NCBI GenBank assembly: GCA_905372865.1
Contig: CAJPQT010000005.1
Location: forward strand, 1-64,000
Direction of reading: 5' to 3'
Source of the DNA: an uncultured Centipeda sp.
Lineage (GTDB): Bacteria > Bacillota > Negativicutes > Selenomonadales > Selenomonadaceae
Length of the DNA: 64,000 nucleotides
This document shows positions 36,889 to 45,639 of this stretch, in pieces. How positions within the stretch are numbered: the first letter of the stretch is position 1; each line of letters starts with the position of its first letter. The notes beneath the pieces are model-generated. The model worked only from the letters and a program-made list of their open reading frames with translations. It made no database searches and had not been told where the DNA came from. Made by a program: the position numbers and the translations under genes.

Positions 36889-37869
36889 ATGATTCGTATT
36901 GGTATTCTTGGCTATGGCAATCTCGGGCGCGGCGTGGAGTACGCCGTCGAGGCAAATGAGGATATGGAGCTGGTCGCCGTCTTTACGCGGCGCGACCCTG
37001 CGTCGGTGAAGCCGCGCACGAACGTGCCGGTTGTCCATGCGGACAAGGCGGCGGAGTGGAAGGACAAGGTTGATGTGCTCATCCTCTGCGGCGGCTCTGC
37101 GACCGATCTGCCGGAGCAGACACCGGAGTTTGCAAAGCTGTTCAACGTCGTGGACAGCTTTGATACGCACGCAAACATTCCCGCGCACTTCGCGGCGGTG
37201 GATGCGGCGGCAAAGGCGGCGGGGCACGTTGGCGTGATCTCGGTCGGCTGGGATCCCGGGATGTTCTCCCTCGCGCGTGTCTACAGCAATGCCGTGCTCA
37301 CGAATGGAACGGACTATACGTTCTGGGGACGTGGGGTCAGTCAGGGGCATTCGGATGCGATCCGCCGTGTGCCGGGTGTCAAGGATGCCAAGCAGTATAC
37401 CGTTCCCGTGCCCGCCGCGCTCGAGGCGGTGCGCAGCGGTGCAAATCCGCAGCTCAGTACGCGCGAGAAACATACGCGCGAGTGCTATGTCGTGCTCGAG
37501 GAGGGCGCAGATGCGGCTGCGGTGGAAAAGGCAATCGTGACGATGCCAAACTACTTCTCGGACTATGATACGACGGTACACTTCATCCGCGAGGAGGAGC
37601 TGCAGCGTGATCACGCGGGGCTGCCCCATGCGGGCTTTGTCGTTCGCTCGGGCGCGACGGGCAAGGATGGCGAGCACAAGCACGTCATCGAGTTCAATCT
37701 GAAGCTCGACTCGAACCCCGAGTTTACGGCGTGTGTTCTCGCGGCGTATGCACGCGCGGCACATCGTCTCGCGTCCGAGGGCGCGAAGGGGTGCAAGACC
37801 GTCCTCGACATCGCCCCTGCCTATCTCTCGGCACGGAGTGGTGCGGAGCTGCGTGCGGCTCTGCTCTGA
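36889..37869 (+). CDS. ddh: meso-Diaminopimelate D-dehydrogenase
   Basis: The 326-residue enzyme begins MIRIGILGYGNLGRGVEYAV, with a Rossmann GxGxxG motif for NADP. It contains the family-specific DSFDTHANIPAHF and SVGWDPGMFSLARVY segments that contact meso-diaminopimelate. It converts tetrahydrodipicolinate, ammonia and NADPH to meso-diaminopimelate in one step, supplying lysine and the cell wall crosslink. The longer frame from 36871 is rejected because GGGAGGAG precedes the ATG at 36889. A single-step Ddh route is known in Selenomonas relatives. Confidence 0.92.
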   Translation: MIRIGILGYGNLGRGVEYAVEANEDMELVAVFTRRDPASVKPRTNVPVVHADKAAEWKDKVDVLILCGGSATDLPEQTPEFAKLFNVVDSFDTHANIPAHFAAVDAAAKAAGHVGVISVGWDPGMFSLARVYSNAVLTNGTDYTFWGRGVSQGHSDAIRRVPGVKDAKQYTVPVPAALEAVRSGANPQLSTREKHTRECYVVLEEGADAAAVEKAIVTMPNYFSDYDTTVHFIREEELQRDHAGLPHAGFVVRSGATGKDGEHKHVIEFNLKLDSNPEFTACVLAAYARAAHRLASEGAKGCKTVLDIAPAYLSARSGAELRAALL

Positions 37870-37881
37870 TTATATGGTTTT

Positions 37882-37919
37882 CTAAAATGTACCTTGCGCA
37901 ATCGCGTAAGGTACATTTT
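37882..37919 (+). terminator. Terminator after ddh
   Basis: AAAATGTACCTTGCG pairs with CGTAAGGTACATTTTT around a short loop and ends in a T-run. The A-run on the left could make it bidirectional. Confidence 0.85.
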
Positions 37920-37959
37920 TAGCATAATATTTTTGTTATCTTCAGAAAGGAAAAATAAA

Positions 37960-38586
37960 ATGGGACTGCTTCGAAAATTTTTCAGCAATACGGGGAAACC
38001 CGAGGGGACGATGGGGAAGGTCGTCGTCGCCATGATGAATCGTGGTCATGCGGGCATTGCGGCGTGGGGCTTTTCGCATCTCGACCTGCAGGGGAATGAG
38101 CAGGTGCTCGACTGCGGCTGTGGCGGCGGTGCGAACGTCGCTGTGTTCCTGCGGATGGTGGACGAGGGGCATGTGACGGGGCTGGACTACTCTCCCGTTT
38201 CCGTGGAAAAGGCGCGGGATGTGAACCGTGCGGCAATCGAGGCGGGACGCTGCGAGATCGTGCAGGGGAATGTGCGCGAGCTTCCGTTTGGCGACGGGCG
38301 GTTCGATGTCGTGACGGCATTTGAGACGGTGTATTTCTGGCCGGAGATTGCACGCTGCTTTGCACAGGTACACCGCGTACTGAAGCCCGGCGGTATGTTC
38401 ATGATTACGAACGAGACGAGCGGAAAGACGGGTGCACATGAGAAGTGGCTGAAGATTGTCGACGGCATGTCCGTCTATACGGGCGAGGAGCTCAAAAGTC
38501 TGCTCACGGGTGCGGGCTTTGCACGCGTGGAGATTGACGAGGATTTGGCGCATGACCGTCTGAACGTACGGGCGTATAAGGCGTAG
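37960..38586 (+). CDS. Class I SAM-dependent methyltransferase
   Basis: The 208-residue protein has the SAM-binding motif VLDCGCGGGANVAVFL, followed by the acidic GLDYSPVSV loop, FDVVTAFETVYFW and RVLKPGGMFMI, the order seen in UbiE/Methyltransf_11 enzymes. The start MGLLRKFF at 37960 follows AGAAAGGA; the longer frame is not needed. Substrate cannot be assigned. It is flanked on both sides by terminators, so it is probably a single-gene transcript. Confidence 0.8.
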   Translation: MGLLRKFFSNTGKPEGTMGKVVVAMMNRGHAGIAAWGFSHLDLQGNEQVLDCGCGGGANVAVFLRMVDEGHVTGLDYSPVSVEKARDVNRAAIEAGRCEIVQGNVRELPFGDGRFDVVTAFETVYFWPEIARCFAQVHRVLKPGGMFMITNETSGKTGAHEKWLKIVDGMSVYTGEELKSLLTGAGFARVEIDEDLAHDRLNVRAYKA

Positions 38587-38599
38587 CATCCTGGTGAAG

Positions 38600-38627
38600 G
38601 CGTCCCATGAGCGGCGGGACGCTTTTT
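38600..38627 (+). terminator. Terminator after the methyltransferase
   Basis: GCGTCCC (38600-38606) pairs with GGGACGC (38616-38622), followed by TTTTT. Confidence 0.8.
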
Positions 38628-38693
38628 CTATTTCATCGCAGAGTTTTTTCTGCTATAGTAGAGAGTGTGACTGGATGAGAAAGGAGCGCTGCT

Positions 38694-39563
38694 ATGGCGA
38701 TTACACCGCCGACACCGCCGACGCCCCCGACACCGCCGAAGATCACGATCGGAGATGCGGCGCGCGACGCACAGGCGAATACAACACATACGACGGGCGA
38801 TGCGCAGGCGGAGCAGCAGGCGCGTGACTCTGTGGCACAGGGAAACGGTGCACTCTCCAAGACGACAACGGGCGCACCGAAGGAGAAGTCTGCCGCGGAG
38901 CGCCCGAATACCGCTGCGCGTACGGATGCGGCGAAGGGGGATCCCGTCAGTACCTCCGCATCGAAGGTAGATCACGGGACGAAGGCCGAGGGGCAGACAG
39001 GCGCAGATGTTGCGCGTGGGCTCGACATGGCGCAGGAGAATGCGGTGCTCAAGCAGCAGCTTGCGGGAACGGAGCAGAAACCGCCGCAGGCACCGCAGTC
39101 CTACACGCCGGTGAGCGGGCTGTACTGGGCCGGGATGGTTGTCGTTGCTCTGGCGGTCGGGATGGTGTTGTTTCGACGGTTCTTTCAAAAAAAGAAGGGG
39201 GCGGACGACATGGGAGAGCCGTCTCTCGGGGAGCGTATTCTTGCGCGTGAGCGAAGCGGTATAGAGCGATCAGCGCAGACGGGAGAACATGACGATCTCC
39301 TTGCGGCAGCAGAACAAACAAAGCGTGCGCGTGATACGCGCAGCGAACTCCTGCCCGAGTTCACGGGGCTGACGGCGGGGGAAGCACTGGAGCGACTGAT
39401 GGAGGAGGAACCGAAAGCACCGCCGCAAAGGGCTGCCGCTCCGCCGCAGAGGAAGGTGTCGCAAGCGCCGCCTGTGTTGCCGTCCGTGCAGAAAACACCC
39501 GCGAAAAAAACAGAAAAGCAGGAAGCTGCGGAGGAAAAGCCGCGCTTCGAGGTGCGCGTCTAG
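38694..39563 (+). CDS. Single-pass membrane protein with low-complexity arms, unknown function
   Basis: The 289-residue protein opens with a proline repeat (AITPPTPPTPPTPP), then about 120 residues rich in Ala, Thr, Lys and Glu. A single transmembrane helix (YWAGMVVVALAVGMVLFRRFF, about 143-162) is followed by KKK, and then by a charged C-terminal arm with coiled-coil-like ILARERSGIERSAQ and a Pro/Lys/Glu tail. There is no signal peptide. By the positive-inside rule the C-terminal arm is cytoplasmic. I do not recognise the family. It could tether or organise other envelope proteins. Confidence 0.6.
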   Translation: MAITPPTPPTPPTPPKITIGDAARDAQANTTHTTGDAQAEQQARDSVAQGNGALSKTTTGAPKEKSAAERPNTAARTDAAKGDPVSTSASKVDHGTKAEGQTGADVARGLDMAQENAVLKQQLAGTEQKPPQAPQSYTPVSGLYWAGMVVVALAVGMVLFRRFFQKKKGADDMGEPSLGERILARERSGIERSAQTGEHDDLLAAAEQTKRARDTRSELLPEFTGLTAGEALERLMEEEPKAPPQRAAAPPQRKVSQAPPVLPSVQKTPAKKTEKQEAAEEKPRFEVRV

Positions 39564-39605
39564 GGACGCACGCGTGCGTATACATGAGGAATCGCCCAAA
39601 ACATA

Positions 39606-39634
39606 TTGACAAATACGCATGTGTGGGCGATAAT
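39606..39634 (+). promoter_or_regulatory. Promoter of the ilv-leu operon
   Basis: TTGACA at 39606-39611, a 17-base spacer and GATAAT at 39629-39634. The leader to the ilvN start is short (about 45 bases), too short for a T-box, and none is seen, unlike many Firmicute ilv-leu operons. Confidence 0.8.
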
Positions 39635-39686
39635 GAAGAAGTTTTCACGAAATTGCTTGCGGCGCGGCGGGGAGGAGATTGCTTCT

Positions 39687-40217
39687 ATGAAACATGTACT
39701 GTCCGTCTTTGTGGAGAATCAGACCGGAGTTCTGGTGCGCGTTGTGAGTATGTTTTCGCGGCGCGAGTTCAACATCGACAGCCTGTCTGTCGGCGTGACG
39801 GAGTCGCCGGATTTCTCGCGCATCACGGTGGTGATGCAGGGGGATGGAAATCTCGTCGAGCAGATGATCAAGCAGCTGGAGAAGATGCCCGTGGTGCGGG
39901 CGGTTCAGCGACTGGACGAAAAAAGTGCGGCGTGCCGCGGCATGACGCTCATCAAGGTGCGGGCGGACGACGACAATCGTCTCGACGTGCTGAAGATGGG
40001 AGAACTGTTCCGCGCACACGTTGTCGATGTGGAGTCCGCCTCGATCATCTTTGAGATCACGGGCAGCGATGACAAGGTGACGGCGTTCCTGAAGGTAATC
40101 AAACCCTACGGCATCGTCGAGGTCATCCGCACGGGGCTCATTGCGCTCGAGCGGGGGGAACACACAATTTATGAGCATTGTGAGGAGCGGGAGTACTATG
40201 GCAAAAACTTACTATGA
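39687..40217 (+). CDS. ilvN: Acetolactate synthase small (regulatory) subunit
   Basis: The 176-residue protein has an N-terminal ACT domain (HVLSVFVENQTGVLVRVVSMFSRREFNIDSL) that binds valine and a C-terminal ALS small-subunit domain with YGIVEVIRTGLIALERG. It activates the catalytic subunit IlvB and confers feedback control on valine and isoleucine synthesis. No ilvB is next to it, so the partner must be encoded elsewhere. The start at 39687 follows GGGGAGGAG. Its last 20 bases overlap ilvC. Confidence 0.92.
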   Translation: MKHVLSVFVENQTGVLVRVVSMFSRREFNIDSLSVGVTESPDFSRITVVMQGDGNLVEQMIKQLEKMPVVRAVQRLDEKSAACRGMTLIKVRADDDNRLDVLKMGELFRAHVVDVESASIIFEITGSDDKVTAFLKVIKPYGIVEVIRTGLIALERGEHTIYEHCEEREYYGKNLL

Positions 40218-41214
40218 TCAGGATGTCAACTGGAGCGTGCTCGAGGGTAAGACGGTTGCGGTCATCGGCTACGGCAGCCAGGGACACGCGCATGCGCTGA
40301 ACCTAAAGGACAGCGGCGTGAATGTCGTCATCGGGCTCTATGCCGGCTCGAAGTCGGCAAAGCTCGCCGCCGAAGACGGGCTCAAAGTTCTCCCCGTGGC
40401 AGAGGCGGTCAAGGCTGCGGATGTCACGATGATCCTCATTCCGGACGAGAAGCAGGCGGCGCTCTACAAGAGCGAGATCGCCCCGAATCTGAAGCCCGGC
40501 AGTGCGCTTGCGTTTGCACATGGCTTCAACATCCATTTCAACCAGATTGTTCCGGCGGATGACATCGACGTATTCATGGTCGCACCGAAGGGGCCGGGTC
40601 ATCTCGTGCGCCGTACGTTCCGCGAGGGCGGCGGCGTTCCCGATGTGTTTGCCGTCGGGCAGGACGCGACGGGCAAATGCTTTGATCTCGCGCTCGCGTA
40701 TGCACGCGGCATCGGCGGCACGCGCGCGGGCGTCATTCAGACGACGTTCCAGGAGGAGACGGAGACCGATCTCTTCGGTGAGCAGGTCGTCCTTTGCGGC
40801 GGTGTGACGCACCTCATCCAGAACGGCTTTGAGACGCTGATCGAGGCGGGCTACCAGCCGGAAATCGCGTACTTCGAGTGCTTCCACGAGATGAAGCTCA
40901 TCGTCGACCTCATGTATGAGGGCGGCATGGCGAAGATGCGCAAATCCATCTCCGACACGGCGGAGTACGGAGACTACACGCGCGGGCCGCGCATCATCAC
41001 GGACGAGACGAAGGCGGAGATGAAGCGCGTGCTCGGCGAGATTCAGGACGGCACGTTCGCGCGTCAATGGCTCACGGAAAACAACGCTGCGGGGCGTGCG
41101 AACTTCCTTGCGGAGCGCCGTATCCACGCGGAGCACCCGATCGAGACGGTCGGCAAGGAGCTGCGCGGCATGATGTCGTGGCTGAAGGACGGCGCCGATC
41201 TGCGCAAAGACTAA
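40198..41214 (+). CDS. ilvC: Ketol-acid reductoisomerase
   Basis: The 338-residue class I enzyme starts MAKTYYDQDVNW, with the NADPH-binding GYGSQGHAHALNLKDSG loop. Active-site segments PKGPGHLVRRTF and a C-terminal knotted domain with ECFHEMKLIVDLMYEGG provide the Mg2+ ligands. It converts acetolactate or acetohydroxybutyrate to the dihydroxy acid. It starts inside the end of ilvN (20-base overlap), so translation of the two is coupled. The ATG at 40198 follows GAGGAGCGGGAG. Confidence 0.95.
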   Translation: MAKTYYDQDVNWSVLEGKTVAVIGYGSQGHAHALNLKDSGVNVVIGLYAGSKSAKLAAEDGLKVLPVAEAVKAADVTMILIPDEKQAALYKSEIAPNLKPGSALAFAHGFNIHFNQIVPADDIDVFMVAPKGPGHLVRRTFREGGGVPDVFAVGQDATGKCFDLALAYARGIGGTRAGVIQTTFQEETETDLFGEQVVLCGGVTHLIQNGFETLIEAGYQPEIAYFECFHEMKLIVDLMYEGGMAKMRKSISDTAEYGDYTRGPRIITDETKAEMKRVLGEIQDGTFARQWLTENNAAGRANFLAERRIHAEHPIETVGKELRGMMSWLKDGADLRKD

Positions 41215-41256
41215 GGAAATCACCGAACCTCTTCTGCGAGGCGATACGGTCATATC

Positions 41257-41289
41257 AGAGGGGGCGGCTGGTGCCGCGCCCCTCTTTCT
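41257..41289 (+). terminator. Hairpin between ilvC and leuC
   Basis: AGAGGGGGCGGC pairs with GCCGCGCCCCTCT around TGGT and is followed by TTCTG. It could attenuate leuCDB relative to ilvNC, or process the transcript. Confidence 0.6.
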
Positions 41290-41312
41290 GTATTATTTTT
41301 GGGGGGTAATCC

Positions 41313-42575
41313 ATGGGGATGAATATGAGCGAGAAAATTCTCGCACGCCATGCGGGGCTCGACGTGGTGGAGGCGGGACAGCTCGTCACCTGTGAGCTTG
41401 ACATGGTGCTCGCAAACGATGTGACGGGGCCGCCGTCCATCAAAGAGTTTGAAAAGACGGGACGCCCCGTCTTTGACAGGGAAAAAATCGCACTGATTCC
41501 CGATCATTTCCAGCCCGCAAAGGACATTAAGTCCTCAGAGCTGGCGAAGATCATGCGTGACTTTGCGCGCAAGCACGACATCCTGCACTACTACGAGCAG
41601 GGGCGCGTCGGCATCGAGCACGTCATTCTCCCCGAGAAGGGCATTGTCGGCCCCGGTATGCTGACGATCGGCGCAGACTCGCACACCTGCACGTACGGCG
41701 CGGTCAACGGCTTCTCGACGGGCGTCGGGACGACCGATCTCGCGGTTGGTATGGCGACGGGCGAGGCGTGGTTCAAAGTGCCCGAGGCGATCAATGTGCA
41801 TCTGACGGGCAAAAAGCTCGCCGACATCAGCGGCAAGGATGTCATTCTGACGCTCATCGGCATGATCGGTGTGGACGGTGCGCTCTATCAGAGCCTTGAG
41901 TTCACGGGTGAGGGCGTGGCGGATCTCACGATGACCGACCGTCTGACGATTGCCAACATGGCAATCGAGGCGGGTGCGAAGAACGGCATTTTCCCATACG
42001 ATGACGTGTGCAAGGAATACGTCGAGGGGCGCATGACGGGCACGTTTGCGCCCGTGAACCCCGATCCCGACGCGCAGTACGCACGCACGGTGGAGATTGA
42101 CCTCAGCGAGCTGCGTCCCGTCGTTTCGTTCCCGCATCTGCCGGAGAATACGAAGCGCGTGATGGACATTGCAGAACCAATTGCGATCGACCAGGTCGTG
42201 ATCGGCTCGTGCACGAACGGACGCCTTGAGGACATGGAGATCGCGGCGCAGATTCTCAAGGGGCATACGGTGCACCCGAATGTCCGCTGTATTGTCATCC
42301 CCGGCTCGCCGTGGGTCTATCAGGAATCCATGCGGCGCGGCTACCTCGACATCTTCATGGAGGCGGGTGCGGCGATCTCGACACCGACCTGCGGGCCGTG
42401 TCTCGGCGGCTATATGGGTATTCTCGCGGCGGGCGAGCGGTGCGTGTCGACGACGAACCGCAATTTTCGCGGGCGTATGGGACACGTCGACAGCGAGGTG
42501 TATCTCGCAGGGCCGCACGTTGCGGCGGCGAGTGCAATACTGGGGCGGATTGCGGCCCCTGAGGAGGTGGCGTGA
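41313..42575 (+). CDS. leuC: 3-Isopropylmalate dehydratase large subunit
   Basis: The 420-residue aconitase-family protein carries the cysteines that hold a 4Fe-4S cluster, in VIGSCTNGR (near residue 300) and TPTCGPCLGG (near 362), and the DSHTCTYGAVNGFSTGVG segment. With LeuD it isomerises 2-isopropylmalate to 3-isopropylmalate in leucine synthesis. ATG codons occur at 41313, 41319 and 41325; GGGGGG before the first favours it. Its last bases overlap the leuD start. No leuA is seen in the operon. Confidence 0.95.
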   Translation: MGMNMSEKILARHAGLDVVEAGQLVTCELDMVLANDVTGPPSIKEFEKTGRPVFDREKIALIPDHFQPAKDIKSSELAKIMRDFARKHDILHYYEQGRVGIEHVILPEKGIVGPGMLTIGADSHTCTYGAVNGFSTGVGTTDLAVGMATGEAWFKVPEAINVHLTGKKLADISGKDVILTLIGMIGVDGALYQSLEFTGEGVADLTMTDRLTIANMAIEAGAKNGIFPYDDVCKEYVEGRMTGTFAPVNPDPDAQYARTVEIDLSELRPVVSFPHLPENTKRVMDIAEPIAIDQVVIGSCTNGRLEDMEIAAQILKGHTVHPNVRCIVIPGSPWVYQESMRRGYLDIFMEAGAAISTPTCGPCLGGYMGILAAGERCVSTTNRNFRGRMGHVDSEVYLAGPHVAAASAILGRIAAPEEVA

Positions 42576-43078
42576 TGTTCGAGGGAAAGGTCTGGCGGTA
42601 CGGCGACAACATCGACACGGACGTGATCATTCCTGCGCGGTATCTCAATACGTTCGAGCCGAAGGCCCTCGCGGCGCACTGCATGGAGGACATCGACACG
42701 ACGTTTGCCAAGGAAGTTGCTGTGGGCGATATCATGGTCGGCGGGAAGAACTTCGGCTGCGGTTCTTCGCGTGAGCACGCGCCGATTGCGATTGCGGCAT
42801 CGGGTGTGCCCGTTGTGATCGCGGCGAGCTTTGCACGCATCTTCTACCGCAACGGCATCAACATTGGCCTGCCGCTCCTTGAGATCGGCGACGACGTGGA
42901 GAAGATCAGCGCGGGCGACCGTCTGCGCGTGGACACGGCGACGGGGGCCATTGAGAACCTCACAACGGGCGATACGTTCCACGCCCATCCGCTGCCGGGC
43001 TTCGTACAGGATATCGCGCGTGCGGGCGGGCTCCTCAACTATATCCGCGAGAATGGAGGCTTCCGTCATGGCGTATAA
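42575..43078 (+). CDS. leuD: 3-Isopropylmalate dehydratase small subunit
   Basis: The 167-residue swivel-domain partner of LeuC starts MFEGKVWRYGDNIDTDVIIP and contains the substrate-binding NFGCGSSREHAPIAI loop. The short length is typical of the archaeal/Firmicute type that pairs with the 420-residue LeuC. Start ATG overlaps the leuC stop by one base, and its own end overlaps leuB by 11 bases, giving a tightly coupled leuCDB block. Confidence 0.95.
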   Translation: MFEGKVWRYGDNIDTDVIIPARYLNTFEPKALAAHCMEDIDTTFAKEVAVGDIMVGGKNFGCGSSREHAPIAIAASGVPVVIAASFARIFYRNGINIGLPLLEIGDDVEKISAGDRLRVDTATGAIENLTTGDTFHAHPLPGFVQDIARAGGLLNYIRENGGFRHGV

Positions 43079-44141
43079 GATTGCGGTCGTCCCAGGCGAC
43101 GGCATCGGACAGGAGATCACCGAGGAAGCCGTGCGCGTCCTGCGTGCCGTCGATGCGAAATTCGCGCTCGGGCTGACGTACGAGATGCGCGACGCGGGCG
43201 GTACGGCTTATGATAAATTCGGCACGCCGCTGCCCGAAGACACGCTCGCGGTCTGCAAGGCATCGGACGGCGTGCTCTTCGGTGCAGTCGGCGGGACGAA
43301 GTGGGACAGCGTGGAGCCTGCCCTGCGCCCCGAGCGTGCGATTTTGGGTCTCCGCAAGGGGCTCGGTCTCTACGCCAATCTGCGTCCCGTGAAGGTTGCA
43401 GACGCTCTGATCGAGCACTCCCCGCTGAAGCCGGAACTCGTGCGCGGTGTCGATCTCGTCATCGTGCGCGAGCTGATCGGCGGCATCTACTTCGGAGAGA
43501 AGTGCGAGTCCGAGCAGGTGGACGGCACAGAACGCGCGTGGGACATGGAGAACTACTCCGTGCCCGAGGTGGAGCGCATCGCGCGTCTCGCGTTCGAGAC
43601 GGCGCGTCTCAGACGCGGCAAGGTCACGTCCGTGGACAAGGCGAACGTGCTCGCAACCTCGCGCCTCTGGCGACGTACGGTGACGGCACTTGCACCGGAG
43701 TATGGGGATGTCGCACTCGACCATCTCTATGTGGACAACTGCGCCATGCAGCTTGCCGTGCGTCCGACGCAGTTCGATGTGATCGTGACGGGCAACCTCT
43801 TCGGTGACATCCTCTCGGATGAGGCGGCGGTGATCGGCGGCTCGATCGGGCTGATGCCGTCCGCGTCCATCGGCACGGGCACGAGCCTCTTTGAGCCGAT
43901 CCACGGCAGTGCGCCCGACATCGCAGGGCAGGGAATTGCGAACCCGCTCGGTACGATCCTCTCGGCGGCGATGCTCCTGCGCTATGCCCTCCATGAGGAG
44001 GAGGCCGCTGCTGCGGTCGAGGCGGCGGTGGACGCGGCACTCGCGGACGGCAAGCGCACGGCGGACATCTACATCGCGGATACGGGCTGCACACAGGTCG
44101 GTACGCGCGAGATGGCGGATGCGGTGCTTGCACATCTGTAA
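43068..44141 (+). CDS. leuB: 3-Isopropylmalate dehydrogenase
   Basis: The 357-residue enzyme begins MAYKIAVVPGDGIGQEI, and has the NAD+-dependent beta-decarboxylating dehydrogenase signature NLFGDILSDEAAVIGGSIGL plus the adenine-binding ending GSAPDIAGQGIANPLG. It oxidises and decarboxylates 3-isopropylmalate to 2-oxoisocaproate. The ATG at 43068 follows AATGGAGG inside leuD. A long terminator closes the operon. Confidence 0.95.
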   Translation: MAYKIAVVPGDGIGQEITEEAVRVLRAVDAKFALGLTYEMRDAGGTAYDKFGTPLPEDTLAVCKASDGVLFGAVGGTKWDSVEPALRPERAILGLRKGLGLYANLRPVKVADALIEHSPLKPELVRGVDLVIVRELIGGIYFGEKCESEQVDGTERAWDMENYSVPEVERIARLAFETARLRRGKVTSVDKANVLATSRLWRRTVTALAPEYGDVALDHLYVDNCAMQLAVRPTQFDVIVTGNLFGDILSDEAAVIGGSIGLMPSASIGTGTSLFEPIHGSAPDIAGQGIANPLGTILSAAMLLRYALHEEEAAAAVEAAVDAALADGKRTADIYIADTGCTQVGTREMADAVLAHL

Positions 44142-44173
44142 GGAGTGTCCCTAAAGACTTGATTGTGCCAATG

Positions 44174-44216
44174 AAAATGCGGTACGAAGCTGTTTTGACT
44201 TCGTACCGCATTTTTA
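44174..44216. terminator. Bidirectional terminator between leuB and the MFS gene
   Basis: AAATGCGGTACGAAG pairs with CTTCGTACCGCATTTTT around a 9-base loop, with A/T runs on both sides, between converging genes. The core GCGGTACGAA is also found in the terminator after adhesin 1. Confidence 0.9.
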
Positions 44217-45407
44217 TATTTCTGCGCCTCTTTTGTGTATATACCTCCACCAAACGAACAGTGCGAGAATGAGCAGCAGAACGCCCACCGTGGGAAAGAG
44301 ATAGTGCATGCCGAGATAGGTCGCGACCACGCCGCCGAGGAGCGGCCCCGTGAATCCGCCGACCTGCTGCGCGGCAAAGAGCATGCCGAATACGCTTCCC
44401 TTGAGCTGTGCGGGGGTGTGCTGGGCGATGACGGCATTCAGCGAGGGCTGGATGCCGGCGAAGAAGAGCCCGACACCGAACTGCATCGCGGCAAACGGCA
44501 CAAGTGTATCGGGAATCCCTTGCAGCGTGAGCATCGTCCCCGCACAGGACAGTGCAAGACACATCGCGCGGAAGTAGCTGTGCCGTGCGCCGAAGATGCC
44601 CCAGAGGGGCGCTGCCATCGCGCCTGCGATCCCGCCGAGCGAGAACACAATCCCGGCGACCAGCACGAGGTTTTCCAGATCGCCCGCGAGATACCTGATG
44701 TAGGTTGTGAGGACGGGCATCAGAACGAATGTTACCATCTGTGCGAGCGTACTCACAATCATCATCGTCCGCAGGATGGGGATGTGCCAGAGATGCCACG
44801 GATTCTTTTCCTCCGCCGTGAGCGGCGCGGCATCCTCCGGCATCGGCGGCTCCTTGATGATGAAGGTAAACGCGAGGAAGTTGATGAAGAGTGCAAGCCC
44901 TCCGATGTAGAAGCTCGCACGCATCCCGAACGCCTCTGCGAGTACCCCGCCGAGCAGAGGTCCGATGACCCCACCCGCCGTCAGCGTACCTTGCAGTATG
45001 CCGAGGGAGAAGCCAAGCCGCTCACGCGGCGCATAGAGCGTCATGATCGCGAGATCCATCGGCCAGAGCCCCGCAGCGAACCCCTGAAAGATGCGGACGA
45101 GGACAAGCTGCTCAGGCGATGTCACAATGCCGCCGAGCAGGTAACTGATCGAGATGAGGAGACTTGCACGCATCGCCATGAGGCGTTTTCCGCGGCGATC
45201 CGCCATGCGTCCCCAGATCGGCGCCATTACCGCCGAGACGAGAAATGTCACGGAGAATGTGAGCCCCGCCCAGAGATTGACCGAGGTGTCGTCCACGCCG
45301 AGCTCGTGCGTCAGATACATTGGCAGGAACGGAATAATCATCGTATAGCTCGCTGACATGAAGAGTACATTGCACGTCAGCAGTGCAAGGATCACTTTCC
45401 AATTCAT
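44214..45407 (-). CDS. MFS multidrug-type exporter
   Basis: The 397-residue inner-membrane protein has about 12 hydrophobic segments. The loop 2-3 motif of the major facilitator superfamily (GRMADRRGKRLMAMR, near residues 66-80) and the exporter-type motif C (LTAGGVIGPLLGG near 142) are both clear, and GFTGPLLGGVVAT repeats in the second half. It resembles the MdtG/multidrug-resistance DHA1 subgroup. Substrate cannot be predicted. The gene stands alone on the minus strand. Confidence 0.85.
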   Translation of the reverse strand: MNWKVILALLTCNVLFMSASYTMIIPFLPMYLTHELGVDDTSVNLWAGLTFSVTFLVSAVMAPIWGRMADRRGKRLMAMRASLLISISYLLGGIVTSPEQLVLVRIFQGFAAGLWPMDLAIMTLYAPRERLGFSLGILQGTLTAGGVIGPLLGGVLAEAFGMRASFYIGGLALFINFLAFTFIIKEPPMPEDAAPLTAEEKNPWHLWHIPILRTMMIVSTLAQMVTFVLMPVLTTYIRYLAGDLENLVLVAGIVFSLGGIAGAMAAPLWGIFGARHSYFRAMCLALSCAGTMLTLQGIPDTLVPFAAMQFGVGLFFAGIQPSLNAVIAQHTPAQLKGSVFGMLFAAQQVGGFTGPLLGGVVATYLGMHYLFPTVGVLLLILALFVWWRYIHKRGAEI

Positions 45408-45491
45408 CCGCAGCCCCCATTTCCATATGCTTGTATTCTACCACGTTTCTGAGAAAAGAAAACTAGTAGAGAGGGACAAAATACCTAGACG

Positions 45492-45520
45492 TTGATTTTC
45501 TGAAAACTTTATGCTATGAT
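45492..45520 (+). promoter_or_regulatory. Promoter of the exonuclease gene
   Basis: TTGATT at 45492-45497, a 17-base spacer and TATGAT at 45515-45520. A CTGCCG/CGGCAG hairpin followed by AATTTT at 45593-45621 lies in the leader and could attenuate it. Confidence 0.7.
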
Positions 45521-45639
45521 AATGAAAACTCGGGACAATTTTGTTAGGAAAAGCGCACGAATCAGAAGCGCCATAAAATACCGCAACACCCTCTGCCGTG
45601 CATCATTTGCGGCAGAATTTTCGGAAGTAAGGATTGCTC

